Notes: generated from the letters alone by a model not told the origin. 18,687 bases of DNA from Hymenoscyphus infarciens (GCA_001414345.1 LLCB01000591.1:1-18687), one strand, 5' to 3'. Positions 1 through 8,272 are shown, counted from the stretch's first letter. A program made the numbers and translations.

Positions 1-339
1 GTAAGAGCAGATTCAGAAGCCTTCGCGATGACTTTTTAGTGATAGTCGACTTATTCACCGAACCTGTGTATAGCAGTCCCTATACAGAGAGGGTTATTAG
101 GATTCTAAATACTCAGCGTATTTAAATCCCGTGACGTGTAAGACACGATTTTTACTAGCTGTCTAAAACCGATACTAAACCCTAATATTACTAGCCGTCT
201 AGGAGATCTCTAGAATCCCGGCTATTTGAGGATGATGTCGTAATAGACCGATTCGGGCCTGAAGCGAAACAAAAGCGACAAAAAGCTCGAAGAGATATTA
301 TAAATGCCGTCATCGGCGAAGAAGAGTTTAGCCTTTTTA
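1..339. other. AT-biased repeat relic with coding-like fragment
   Basis: This stretch shows no intact gene. A plus-strand open frame of 49 codons runs from 195 to 341. Its product is charged and ends in a stretch containing RQKARRD, NAVIGEEEF and then the stop. An in-frame TAG lies directly upstream at 192-194. The next TAA (342-344) coincides with the first bases of the long-armed inverted-repeat element that follows. The reading is that a decayed coding sequence, possibly from an older transposon, was interrupted by the insertion at about 340. I cannot assign the fragment to a family. The open frame is short enough to be chance. Confidence 0.35.
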
Positions 340-341
340 TA

Positions 342-705
342 TAATAGCACGAAATATACACAACTATAGTAGAGGCATATAGAAGTGTATATAGTAGAAT
401 AATATATATAGATACTAGGCTCTAATATAGAAGAAAAGGCTAAACTAGCCTTTTCTAACTCTAAGAGAGTAAGCTACTATATATAAGAGGTTTGAATAAT
501 ATAAAAGGGGTATAAAACCGAATAATGACATACGTTAGCTAATATAACAGCCTGAACCTATGAAGTACGTCTAAAAGTCTAGATAGACGTATAGACGTAT
601 GTAACCTTCCTAAATTAGATAATATAAAATAACAACTACTAAAACCTTATATATACAGTATATACTATATCATCTCGGCTATATAGGACGGCATACCGTT
701 ATACT
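342..705 (+). repeat. Left arm of long inverted repeat
   Basis: The arm pairs with the reverse complement of 1284-1637. Shared landmarks include AATAGCACGAAATATA at the outer end, AGATACTAGGCTCTAATA, and AAGGCTAAACTAGCCTTTTC further in. It also shares a block ending AAATTAGATAATATAAAA near the inner end. Many differences between the arms are C/T or G/A transitions, for example TATAGACGTATAGACG here against the CGGACG-type sequence in the other arm. Similarity fades inward of about 705 and outward of about 330. Confidence 0.85.
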
Positions 706-1283
706 AGTAAAGGTAATATTCTTAGTTATAAATCTATTCTTACAAATATACTAAGAAATCAGCGAACTACGTAGTTTTATCTACTTCTATACTACCTATT
801 TACTACTTTATAAACTAGCTCGCGAAGACTTTGCTACTAGTTAAGCTACTACTCTCTATTCTTTCGCTTAATTTATCTTAGTTATTAGCTTCATAAGAAC
901 TAAGTTAAGTAATACCTTCTAGAGCGCTCGAAGCGACCTTAGTTTCTTATTTAGTAGTACTCGTACTAACTTCTTTAGAAGCACTTAATTTTCTATAATT
1001 TATAATCTTACTAATACTAATTTACTAGATAAATAATATATAAAGAAATACTAAGCTAACTAGTAGTTCTTTCTAGTTTCTAATAGCTGAATTACTACTA
1101 GTATTATACTTTAATTAACTACTTCTCTTTTAATTTCTTCTCTTAAGTTTACTATTTCGCGTACTTATACTTATATATATATTTATAGAGTAGTCTCTAA
1201 ATTCCTTACTTTTAAAATAACTTAGAAGAATCTATCTACTTTAAAAAGAGAGAAGAGAAAGAGAGAGTAGAAAGCAAGAGAAT

Positions 1284-1637
1284 ATAATAGTATACCGTTC
1301 TATATAACCGATATTACATAGTATATACCGTGTTTTAGTAGTTGTTGTTTTATATTATCTAATTTAGAAAGGTTATATACGTCCGTACGTCCGTCCAGAC
1401 TTTCGGACGTACTTCGTAGAGTTCGAGCTTTTATATTAGCCGACGTATGTCGTTATTTAGTTTCGTATCTCTTTTATATCGTCTGAAACCTCTTATATAT
1501 AGTAGCCTACTCTCCTAGAGTTAGAAAAGGCTAGTTTAGCCTTTTCTTCCGTATTAGAGCCTAGTATCTATATACGTTATTCTGCTATACGCACTTCTAT
1601 ATGCCTCTACTATAGTTGTATATATTTCGTGCTATTA
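1284..1637 (-). repeat. Right arm of long inverted repeat
   Basis: This is the inverted partner of the left arm. It preserves more cytosines at several sites, for example a run of ACGTCCGTACGTCCGTCC around 1379-1396 where the left arm has T or A. This suggests that the two arms were mutated independently after insertion. The outer end reads GTGCTATTA before the flanking TA. Confidence 0.85.
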
Positions 1638-1657
1638 TAGAGAAAGCGTAGAGTTTA

Positions 1658-1702
1658 ATATTTAAAATAAGAATAATTTAAAATAATTCTTATTTTAAAT
1701 AT
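1658..1702. repeat. Perfect 17-bp-arm palindrome
   Basis: Arms at 1658-1674 and 1686-1702 are exact inverted copies and would form a stem around an 11-nt AT-only loop (1675-1685). The core of the arm reads ATTTAAAATAAGAAT. It lies 20 bp outside the right end of the long-armed element. It could be a separate tiny insertion, a fold-back scar from repair, or simply AT-rich palindromic drift. The perfect pairing over 17 bp is more than I expect by chance, even in this composition. Confidence 0.7.
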
Positions 1703-1950
1703 CTTAAAACGTCTAAGCTTTGTCGATTATAGGCTCTTTACTCTTATAGAATATTATTACTTTTTGACACAAAGTACTTACTAAAAACTTCCTTATAAAA
1801 CCTTTGAGTAGGCCGTGGTATAGAACACTCTAAACAGGGGGGGGGAGCGCTTTGCTTTTGTAGGGACTAACCGAGGTCCACGTTCTTATACGTAAGGAAA
1901 AGTACTTTCACGTATAGGCTAAGATATAGAACACTTCATCAGAGGATATA

Positions 1951-2185
1951 CTCATTCGTGGGACAGAGTATTGCTGGGTAGTGCTTAGAAAAACCAAGCT
2001 ACATCTCGGTAGTAAACGGTTAAGGAAAATGCTCTCTAGCTTACTCGAATATCTAGATAACACACTCCCGAAGATTTTCTGCCTTCAAAAGGCAAAAGAT
2101 GGTGGTGAACAAGATAATCTTATGTGGTTTGGTGTTCTACGCCTAAGCATAATTTGTCCTAAGCATAATTTGTCCCACGAATGAG
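1951..2185. mobile_element. 235-bp MITE with TA target-site duplication (Tc1/mariner/pogo-like)
   Basis: The left end CTCATTCGTGGGACA (1951-1965) is matched exactly by its reverse complement at 2171-2185. Both ends are flanked by TA (1949-1950 and 2186-2187), the usual target duplication of Tc1/mariner superfamily elements. Weaker inverted similarity continues inward for about 40 bp more: TGCTTAG followed by an A/C-rich stretch on the left matches the complement of the 2110-2150 region on the right. The interior holds no transposase, so the element would need one supplied in trans. A 67-codon open frame spans most of it but has no ATG start at its 5' end and overlaps the terminal repeat, so I do not treat it as a gene. 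Confidence 0.85.
2142..2173 (+). repeat. Subterminal 16-bp tandem repeat in the MITE
   Basis: Two perfect head-to-tail copies of CCTAAGCATAATTTGT lie at 2142-2157 and 2158-2173, running into the right terminal inverted repeat. The left end carries only a degraded counterpart (GAGTATTGCT then TAGTGCTTAG). Subterminal tandem motifs of this kind are often transposase-binding sites, which is inference here. Confidence 0.8.
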
Positions 2186-2252
2186 TACACTGGTGCTTGT
2201 CTATGAATTAACACCTGTTCAATATATACAAAGCATATACACACCACCCGCC

Positions 2253-3192
2253 TTATCTCAAAACATTCCCCACCCCCGTCTCCATCCACAACTTCGTATA
2301 CAACCGATGCAGAAACTCAATATGCTCAGGCATAGGTTTCCCCTCCGCCTTCCCCAGACCCTGGAAAAGCGCACTCTTCAATCTAAACTCCGCAACGCCC
2401 TCGTCCCTCTTCACCTCAACGCCTATCTCGAAGAGCCCCTCCGATTCGCGCACATCTCTGATTAATGGCGATCCACCCGCGCGAACGACGATGGAAGAGG
2501 GGTCTTTGGACACAACTTCAAAGTGGTCTGTGATTTGGGTTCCCACTTCGTAGGTTGAGTTTCGGAGTTCTTCGCGGGTCCAGAGTTGGCGGGCTGTTGT
2601 GGTGGTGTTTTGGTATTTTTTGGAGAGGTAGTGGCGTTGGTATGCGTAGCCTAGGGGTGGAGATGTTAGCTATTGCTATTTCATGCCAATAAGTTAAGGT
2701 TCTTGGTGTCTCTCCATGATTGAATCTCCCCCTCAGATCTTGATACTGTCCGCGCCTGGGAGGTCTGAAATCCCCGGAATTGAAGTCGCAGAGAGGACAG
2801 ACAATGCCCGCAGAAGGCTAGACATTGCGGAAGCTTTATATCATACCCAAACCACTCCACACACCAGCACTAAAGGCCTCAACCAGCTTCCCTTCGCTCT
2901 CCTTCTCCAGCAATTGGGGCTTGATTTGCGATAATGGGACGCGCTTTATGCAGAGATCGTGGGTAGGTGGATTATTATTGGGATTGTGTCGCAGATAGAT
3001 GGGGTGGGAGAGTATTGGATCTGAGGAGGAGACTGGAATGAATTTGGCTGGTGGGAGTTAGCTAGGAAGCGCATTGAGATAGCAGTGGACAATGGGGAGC
3101 AGCTTACAGTTTCTGGTCCAGAACGCGAAACCGGCTGCGCTACCAGCGCCTCCAAGAATGGCTGTGCCGAGGAACTTCTTAATGATTCCCAT
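2253..3192 (-). CDS. Conserved fungal protein of unknown function, 227 aa, three exons
   Basis: My model is complement(join(2253..2650, 2847..3047, 3108..3192)), which gives 227 residues. It starts at the ATG at 3192-3190. Intron 1 (3107-3048, 60 nt) runs from GTAAGC to CTAAC...CAG. Intron 2 (2846-2651, 196 nt) runs from GTATGA to GCTAAC...CTAG. Both joins keep frame and rebuild a family I recognise from many filamentous ascomycetes, which has no assigned activity. Residues 8-25 form a Gly/Ala-rich hydrophobic segment ending FAFWTRN, a likely membrane anchor or mitochondrial presequence. Next come a DPI motif, a THDLC motif, and WSGLGYAYQR across the second junction. VGTQITDHFEVV follows near residues 131-142, and the conserved tail contains FQGLGKAEG and LYTKLWMET (about 191-221). 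Intron 2 is long for this genome, but its splice signals are good. The gene is divergent from the DUF3431 gene. Confidence 0.88.
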
Positions 3193-3885
3193 TGTTGAAT
3201 GCGATCAATTGAAGCTATCACGAAAGGAATAAATGTCTTGTTTGAAAGGGAAGTCGAGGGTAAACACCAGCCCAGCCTCGTCGGTCCATCCATCGGCAAA
3301 GTGGGTTGTTTGGGCGGGCGGGCTTTGACGGCCTCGACGGCTTCTCATTGGGTGCTTCGTTTTCTTGAGGAAACCCAAAGCCAAGAGATACCAAGGCTCG
3401 GTTCAAATGCTTTGGCGAAGGAGATCTTAAGGGGAGCTTTTGGAGCTTGAACTTCACCTTGATATCGAAAAGTATATCTTTAATGTGTTTGCTCGAACTT
3501 CTTTTGTTTGAAGCCCAAGTCGACGTTTAGCACGCCTCAGCATAGGCAACTAAATGCTCTCCGGCCATCTAATTCTTCTTCTCTTGAACACCAGGCAGTT
3601 ATTTACTGCTTCCTTGTAGAATGTTGTCTTCATAAGCTCAAAGAAGTCGTTCATGATGTTTTCTTTCCCTTTCCTCATCAGTCGCTGCTTACGACGGCAC
3701 TCAATCTGAAGCACGTTTCAAAACATGTCATCCCAAAAATTTAACCTTTTCGCCGCGCGAACACTTCCACTCTAACATCAACTCTCAATGAATCTCTTCA
3801 TCCCATCAATCTACTCCTTACCTCATACGCGTTCTCGACATCCAACCTGAATCCAGGAATCGCCACTCGTTATAAACCCCTTACA
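3193..3885. promoter_or_regulatory. Divergent intergenic promoter region
   Basis: This 693-bp region separates two outward-facing start codons and must contain the promoters and 5' leaders of both genes. On the plus strand the last 130 bp before the ATG at 3886 is pyrimidine- and A-rich (ACTCCTTACC type sequence, TATAAA near 3871). This is typical of fungal leaders. Short open frames on both strands here lack coding character. No specific factor site could be supported. Confidence 0.5.
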
Positions 3886-4799
3886 ATGTTCCCATCAGGA
3901 CCAAACAGACGCATCCCCTTTCTAGCACAGCGACCACTCCTGATACTTGGTCTCGCTCTCTCCGCCCTTTTCCTCTGGACCAGACTCGTATCCAAAGAGA
4001 AACTATGGACAAGCGATAATACACACCTCACCCGCGCCCTCGTAATAGCAGCAACCACATCCTCAAACCTCACCTGGCTCACCCCCGCCCTCCAAAACGC
4101 GCAATGGACACCCCAAATCTACATCACCGACTCGCCCTCCGCCCAATTAACGGTACCAATGAACAAGGGAAACGAAGCAATGGTCTACCTAACCTACATC
4201 CTCCAAAACTACCACACGCTCCCCGATATAATATATTTCCGTCACGACCACGAATCGGCCTGGCACCAGATCTTCTCCCCCCAATTTGAATTGCAATACC
4301 TCAATGTCCTAGAAGTGGAACGACGAGGTTATGTCTCTCCCCGTTGTCTCCCGGGGTGTGAGAATATTATTGAGTTATCTGAATATCCCGTCTCCCCGCA
4401 TTATCTGAAGGCTTCTTCCCCAAGGGATGTCCAAATTGCGACGTTTCTAAAGGAGTTCAATGGGACGATACCTTCCAAAATTGCGGCTCCTTGTTGTGCG
4501 CAGTTTTTGGTTAGTAGGGAGGCGGTTAGGAGGGTGCCGCTTGATGTTTGGAAAGCGATGAGAATGTGGTTGGAAGAGACCGAGTTGGATAGTATGGCTG
4601 CGGGGAGGTTGTTTGAGTATACATGGCATATATGGTTTGGGATGGAACCGGTGCAGTAATCGTCTCCCCGTTCTGGAATGTGTGTTGTTTGTTCGGGGGA
4701 TTTGCTAACTGAGATAATAGCTGTCCGGAAGAAACCCGGTGCTTGTGTGATGTATTTGGGGTCGGGAACTGCGGGGGTTATGATACAAATTCCCCTTAA
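3886..4799 (+). CDS. DUF3431 family protein, type II membrane topology, 282 aa, two exons
   Basis: My model is join(3886..4655, 4721..4799). The unspliced frame would stop at TAA 4657-4659. Removing a 65-nt intron (GTAATC donor, GCTAAC branch point, ATAG acceptor) instead joins V256 to an H-C tail. That restores the Cys-rich C terminus expected of the family (CPEETRCLCDVFG, then CGGY). Residues 17-36 form a hydrophobic segment preceded by Arg residues, a probable signal anchor that places the bulk in the ER/Golgi lumen or outside the cell. Landmarks are NKGNEAMVYLTYI (93-105), FRHDHESAWHQ (118-128), AAPCCAQFLVSR (200-211) and FEYTWHIWFG (243-252). There are NLT and NGT glycosylation sequons near 61 and 192. 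The family is uncharacterised. A glycosyltransferase-like role is sometimes suspected for such conserved His/Asp lumenal domains, but nothing here proves it. Confidence 0.9.
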
Positions 4800-5851
4800 A
4801 ATCATTTCTCTACATCAGTTTTGTTGTTTAGATATTGTCATAACTGACGGACTTCTTGAGAGTTCCCTTGATGTATTTCGTTTCAATATGTAGATGTTCT
4901 GCTATTCGTCCTCGACCTGGCCTACTATTGTGGCTTTTAGGACACACCGCACCAAAGAACACCTCGCACGTCCGAAATACTTGTTATGGCAGATAGCCCG
5001 GAGGGTAAGGAAAGTGGTTAAGCTTGCGTAGTGGAAGGCACGACGAAAGAAGTTTGCGGGGATGGTAGGTACCTACTTAACTCTTGCTTCATTTATCGCA
5101 AAAGTTCCCCATTTTTTTTATTAACGGAAAATATGAGCGTACTTGAGCTCTTATCCGCTCACTTTGTTCGAGTCCGTCCCTGGTCTTGGTTTCCAGGTTC
5201 ATTCTTACTGAAAAGGGACAGATCACGTGTTACTCCTCAGCTCCTCTCAACTCAAGCTCGTTTCTCTTCTTGAACGAGTTCTTACTCGTATGATCCGGAA
5301 AACAAGCCTGATCTGGTGGGATATCAATATAATGGAAGTTCTCACTCTACTCCAAAGAACCAAGGGGATGGATATGTCACCATTGTCACGTTTCCACAAT
5401 CCCCATCCAATCTTCCCAAGCCACTCGCATCCATCGTCGCATACGGCCTCACATTTTCCGTCTCCCATTCACACCCCATTCATCCCAACAATGTAACCCA
5501 ACTACCCATCCCAAATACCCTACTCGTGGAACATATAACGTCCCGTCAAGTCCATATCCCAAGAGCCAAGCTAGATCCTTCTTTCCTCCGTTTCCTACTT
5601 CGTCTCGCCTTGCAAACGCGCGCACAGCTCACTAGATGCCTCGTTGGGAGAGAAACGTTTTCCTCTCTGAAAATTTCTCCATCGTCTTGTGTTTTGTGGC
5701 CGCGAACTGGATCGCTTGCAAGGTTCCCCTCCTCGATTTGCGACGATTCCGGTCGAACAAAGCTTAAATCCCCTGGCTAAATCGCCTGACTCTAACCCAC
5801 TCTCATTGCGCGCGAATTCTCTATTCCAAGGGTTAGTGACCTGGTTTTTGA

Positions 5852-5886
5852 GGTTAGGGTTAGTTAGAGTTAGGGCTAGGGTTAAG
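5852..5886 (+). repeat. Interstitial telomere-like sequence
   Basis: The stretch contains GGTTAGGGTTAGTTAGAG followed by TTAGGGCTAGGGTTAAG. That is two exact TTAGGG units, one CTAGGG, and degenerate units between them. The phase is imperfect, so it may be an ancient telomeric insertion or short TTAGGG-rich (Teb1/Tbf1-type) promoter elements. The repeat is too short to mark a chromosome end. Confidence 0.6.
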
Positions 5887-6182
5887 AATAAGTGATATAT
5901 GATTTGGGTTGCTGTGTACATTGGTGGTGGTCACGACCGGAAAACGTCTTAATTTGGTTAGAGTCAGGCGTCTTAGTCAAGCTCATTCCATCGCATGAAT
6001 TTTGGGGGACTCGACCAATCAAGAAGCCGGTTCAAGCTCGACAACATGGATCAGAGATCCGTTGGATTCGATAGAAAGTTTTCCCGAAACGCGTTGAGAG
6101 ATCCGGTTGACTTCTTGGACGGTTTAGAGTTGAGAGAGGCTCTGTCTCTCCACTTTATGATATGGGTAATTAATTGCCTTTT

Positions 6183-6241
6183 GTGGGGTTGGGTGAGGTA
6201 TTGGTATAAGAAGGGTTCTTTCCTTTTTTTCTGGAGCGGGG
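6183..6241 (+). promoter_or_regulatory. Possible CreA-type sites and TATA-like box before the pectinase
   Basis: GTGGGG (6183-6188) and GCGGGG (6236-6241) both fit the SYGGRG consensus of the carbon-repression factor CreA/CRE1. A TATAAG sequence lies at 6205-6210, about 120 bp before the start codon. Carbon repression of fungal pectinases through such sites is established in general. The motif is short and frequent, so these individual sites are only candidates. Confidence 0.3.
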
Positions 6242-6330
6242 TTTTCCGGTCGTTGCTGTTGCTGTTGCTGCTACGCAAAAAGTCTTTCGTTGATCCCTAG
6301 TTGGATCTCTCTTGTTTTATTTATTCCAAG

Positions 6331-7567
6331 ATGTACCACTCTTTACTTCTTGCGTCTGTTTTCACAGCAATTGTTTCTGCGTCGCCGATTGAAGAGAGAC
6401 AGGATGCGTGTACCGTTACCCAATACGATCAGATCAAGAATGCGGTCTCTACGTGTACGAAAATCAACTTGAAGGATGTGGCGGCGCCGACGAATAGTAC
6501 TATTGATTTGGCTAAATTGAAGGATAATGCGGTTGTTACCTTCCAGGGCAAAACCACTTTCGCTTTTACGAATAGTAGTGGTTTCAGTCCGATGATCTTT
6601 GGGGGGAAGAATGTTACTATTACGTCTGATCCTGGGGCGGTGATTGATGGGAATGGACCGCTTTATTGGGATGGGCTGGGGTCGAATGGTGGGGTACCAA
6701 AGTATGTTTTACCTTGCGAAAGGATGCATGAATGAGCTAGCTAACAGGTGACAATAGACCCAATACTTTCATCACGGTAAAGAAGATGACCGCAAACTCG
6801 ATAATCTCAAATCTGAACATTGTCAGTTGGCCCGTCCATCTCTTCTCCGTCACCGATTCGTCCGACGTCGTCTTAAAAGATATGGTCCTCGACAACCGAG
6901 CAGGAGAAGCCCCAAATAACCGAAGTGGTAAACTGGCTGCTGCCCACAACTCCGACGCCTTTGGTGTCAAATCAAGCTCCAACATTCTTATCAAGAATAG
7001 CAAGGTCTATAATCAAGATGACTGCGTGGCTGTAACGAGCGGAGACAATATTACCGTCGACGGAATGTATTGTGAAGGAAGTCACGGTTTAAGCATCGGA
7101 TCCATCGGAGGAAAAAGCGATAACAACGTTACCAACGTCCTCGTACGTCTCTCCCTCCCTCCCCACTCATCTATTTTCCCCCTTCTCCCATTAACACCCA
7201 ATAGTTTACCAACTCCCAAATCATCAACTCCGCAAACGGCGCCCGCATAAAATCAAACTTCAACACCACAGGCTACATCGCAAACATCACATACTCCAAC
7301 ATCCAACTCCAAGGCATCACCGATTACGGGATCGATATCCAACAGGATTACCTTAACGGAGGACCTACCGGCTCCCCTTCCAATGGCGTCATCATCGAAA
7401 ACATCAAGTTCCAAAATATCTCCGGGACGGTAACGGCTAAGGGCACGAATTATTACGTGTTATGTGGAGAAGGGAGTTGTAAGGATGTTTCGTTTGAGAA
7501 TGTGAGTATCACAGGTGGCGGGAAAGCTAGTAGTTGTAATTTCCCGGCTAGTGGGTGTCCTGCTTAG
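6331..7567 (+). CDS. Secreted endopolygalacturonase (GH28), 372 aa, three exons
   Basis: My model is join(6331..6701, 6758..7142, 7205..7567). Intron 1 is 56 nt (GTATGT, CTAAC, ATAG) and intron 2 is 62 nt (GTACGT, TTAAC, ATAG). The enzyme hydrolyses alpha-1,4-galacturonosyl bonds in de-esterified pectin (EC 3.2.1.15) outside the cell, in plant-tissue maceration and nutrition. Residues 1-17 form a signal peptide (LLLASVFTAIVSA), followed by a short propeptide ending near EER. The GH28 beta-helix active site is complete: D190 in NSD, D211-D212 in NQDDC, H233 in GSHGLSIGS, and R266 and K268 in ARIKS. The spacings (21, 22, 33) equal those of the classic fungal enzymes. The first motif is NSD where most members have NTD. 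Paired cysteines near the C terminus (YYVLCGEGSC, SSCNFPASGC) also fit. Length is normal. The gene looks intact and functional. Confidence 0.96.
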
Positions 7568-8016
7568 AAAGGTTAAGAGGGGTGGAAAATGGGGGAGGGG
7601 GGTAAAAAGCGGGTGGGGGATGGTTGGGAACATAATACAGGACTGTCTCTTTCTTCTCCTTTTCATTTTCTCTTGCTTTTCGATTCTTGGGGGGAATATT
7701 GGATCACTTTCTAGTAACCTTTTTTGGTGCTGGTAAACCTTGGACCTTCATTTATTTATTTTTTAATGCTGCTGTCTGCATTACTTTTTTCCCTCTTTCT
7801 CGTTTTGGGAGCCTTTCGTGGTGTGTGGAGAGTGTGTAACACATTCGGTGCTTGGGCATACACCAAATTCGTGCTGCGAATTGGTGTTTGAGATGGTTAG
7901 GTGGGTTGGTTTTGGAAGGTCTTGACAATGAGATAGGAAGGCTTAGGCTGTAGAGCTTTCAAAGGTGAGGGAGGGCCGACATACTATTGTGGTAGTGGGG
8001 GTTGGGCTTGTTGGGC

Positions 8017-8065
8017 GGGGGGGGTTGTTGACCTCGCTTATTGTTGTCAAGACACCCCCCCCCCT
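8017..8065. repeat. G8/C11 hairpin-forming sequence
   Basis: Eight G residues (8017-8024) and then TTGAC (8028-8032) face GTCAA (8046-8050) and eleven C residues (8055-8065). Together they give a strong imperfect stem around a 13-nt loop. It could form a cruciform or RNA hairpin. Homopolymers of this length are also prone to sequencing error. Confidence 0.6.
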
Positions 8066-8133
8066 TTTATCACCCCACTCGTCACTTTCCACGGCTCTTG
8101 CCTTTGACTTTCATTCTTGGACATACGACGACT

Positions 8134-8157
8134 CAAAAGCTCACCTTGTCGCTTTTG
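8134..8157 (+). repeat. Stem-loop 1, caaaagc/gcttttg
   Basis: A perfect 7-bp stem (8134-8140 with 8151-8157) closes a 10-nt loop TCACCTTGTC. The sequence around it (TTCTTGGACATACGA then AAAAGCTCACCTTGTCG) is repeated in altered form at 8241-8270. The role is unknown. Confidence 0.5.
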
Positions 8158-8250
8158 CGGGAAGTTCTTCGATAACGCAGATTTCCTCTCCCGAGACTTT
8201 TTACTTATCAGTTGTCAACCTTGTCTAGTTTTAGCTTTGTTTCTTGAACA

Positions 8251-8272
8251 TACGAAAGCTCACCTTTTCGTA
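8251..8272 (+). repeat. Stem-loop 2, tacgaaa/tttcgta
   Basis: A perfect 7-bp stem (8251-8257 with 8266-8272) closes an 8-nt loop GCTCACCT. It shares AAGCTCACCTT and the upstream TTCTTG-ACATACGA with stem-loop 1, but the stem is formed by different bases. It lies about 190 bp before the 2EXR start codon, probably in the promoter or 5' leader. Confidence 0.5.

Larger units (their letters stand above)
342..1637. mobile_element. Long-terminal-inverted-repeat (foldback-like) element, RIP-scarred, non-autonomous
   Basis: The two ends are long inverted copies of each other: about 342-705 on the left and about 1284-1637 on the right. They enclose a core of roughly 580 bp. TA dinucleotides flank both ends (340-341 and 1638-1639). 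This fits a TA target duplication of the Tc1/mariner type, but in such AT-rich DNA it could be chance. The core has no useful open frame on either strand. It is saturated with TpA and poor in CpA and TpG, while CpG is retained, as expected after fungal RIP (C to T at CpA). It may be a foldback or large MITE-like derivative, or a DNA transposon whose transposase has been erased by RIP. Exact borders are uncertain by a few bases. Confidence 0.8.
4800..6330. other. 1.5-kb gene-free region upstream of the pectinase
   Basis: I see no gene that I can support. An uninterrupted plus-strand frame without an ATG start runs from about 5270 to 5780. Its first part (SYSYDPENKP, then GYQYNGSS) reads like protein, but it lacks a convincing start and flanking splice signals. 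A good donor-like GTAAGG lies at about 5004 behind a short ATG frame at 4986. The rest holds a telomere-like patch (5852-5886) and the pectinase promoter. It may include a decayed gene. Confidence 0.5.

Noticed and set aside
1981..2184. 67-codon frame in the MITE
   Set aside because: It starts at a non-ATG codon and runs into the terminal inverted repeat, so it is unlikely to be translated.
1..2190. CRISPR or other prokaryotic repeat array
   Set aside because: Repeats are inverted arms and decayed copies, not regularly spaced direct repeats, and the window is eukaryotic.
6331..6735. Pectinase first exon read as a complete 144-aa protein
   Set aside because: The tail after VPK is intron sequence. 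GTATGT, CTAAC and ATAG define a 56-nt intron and splicing restores GH28 homology.
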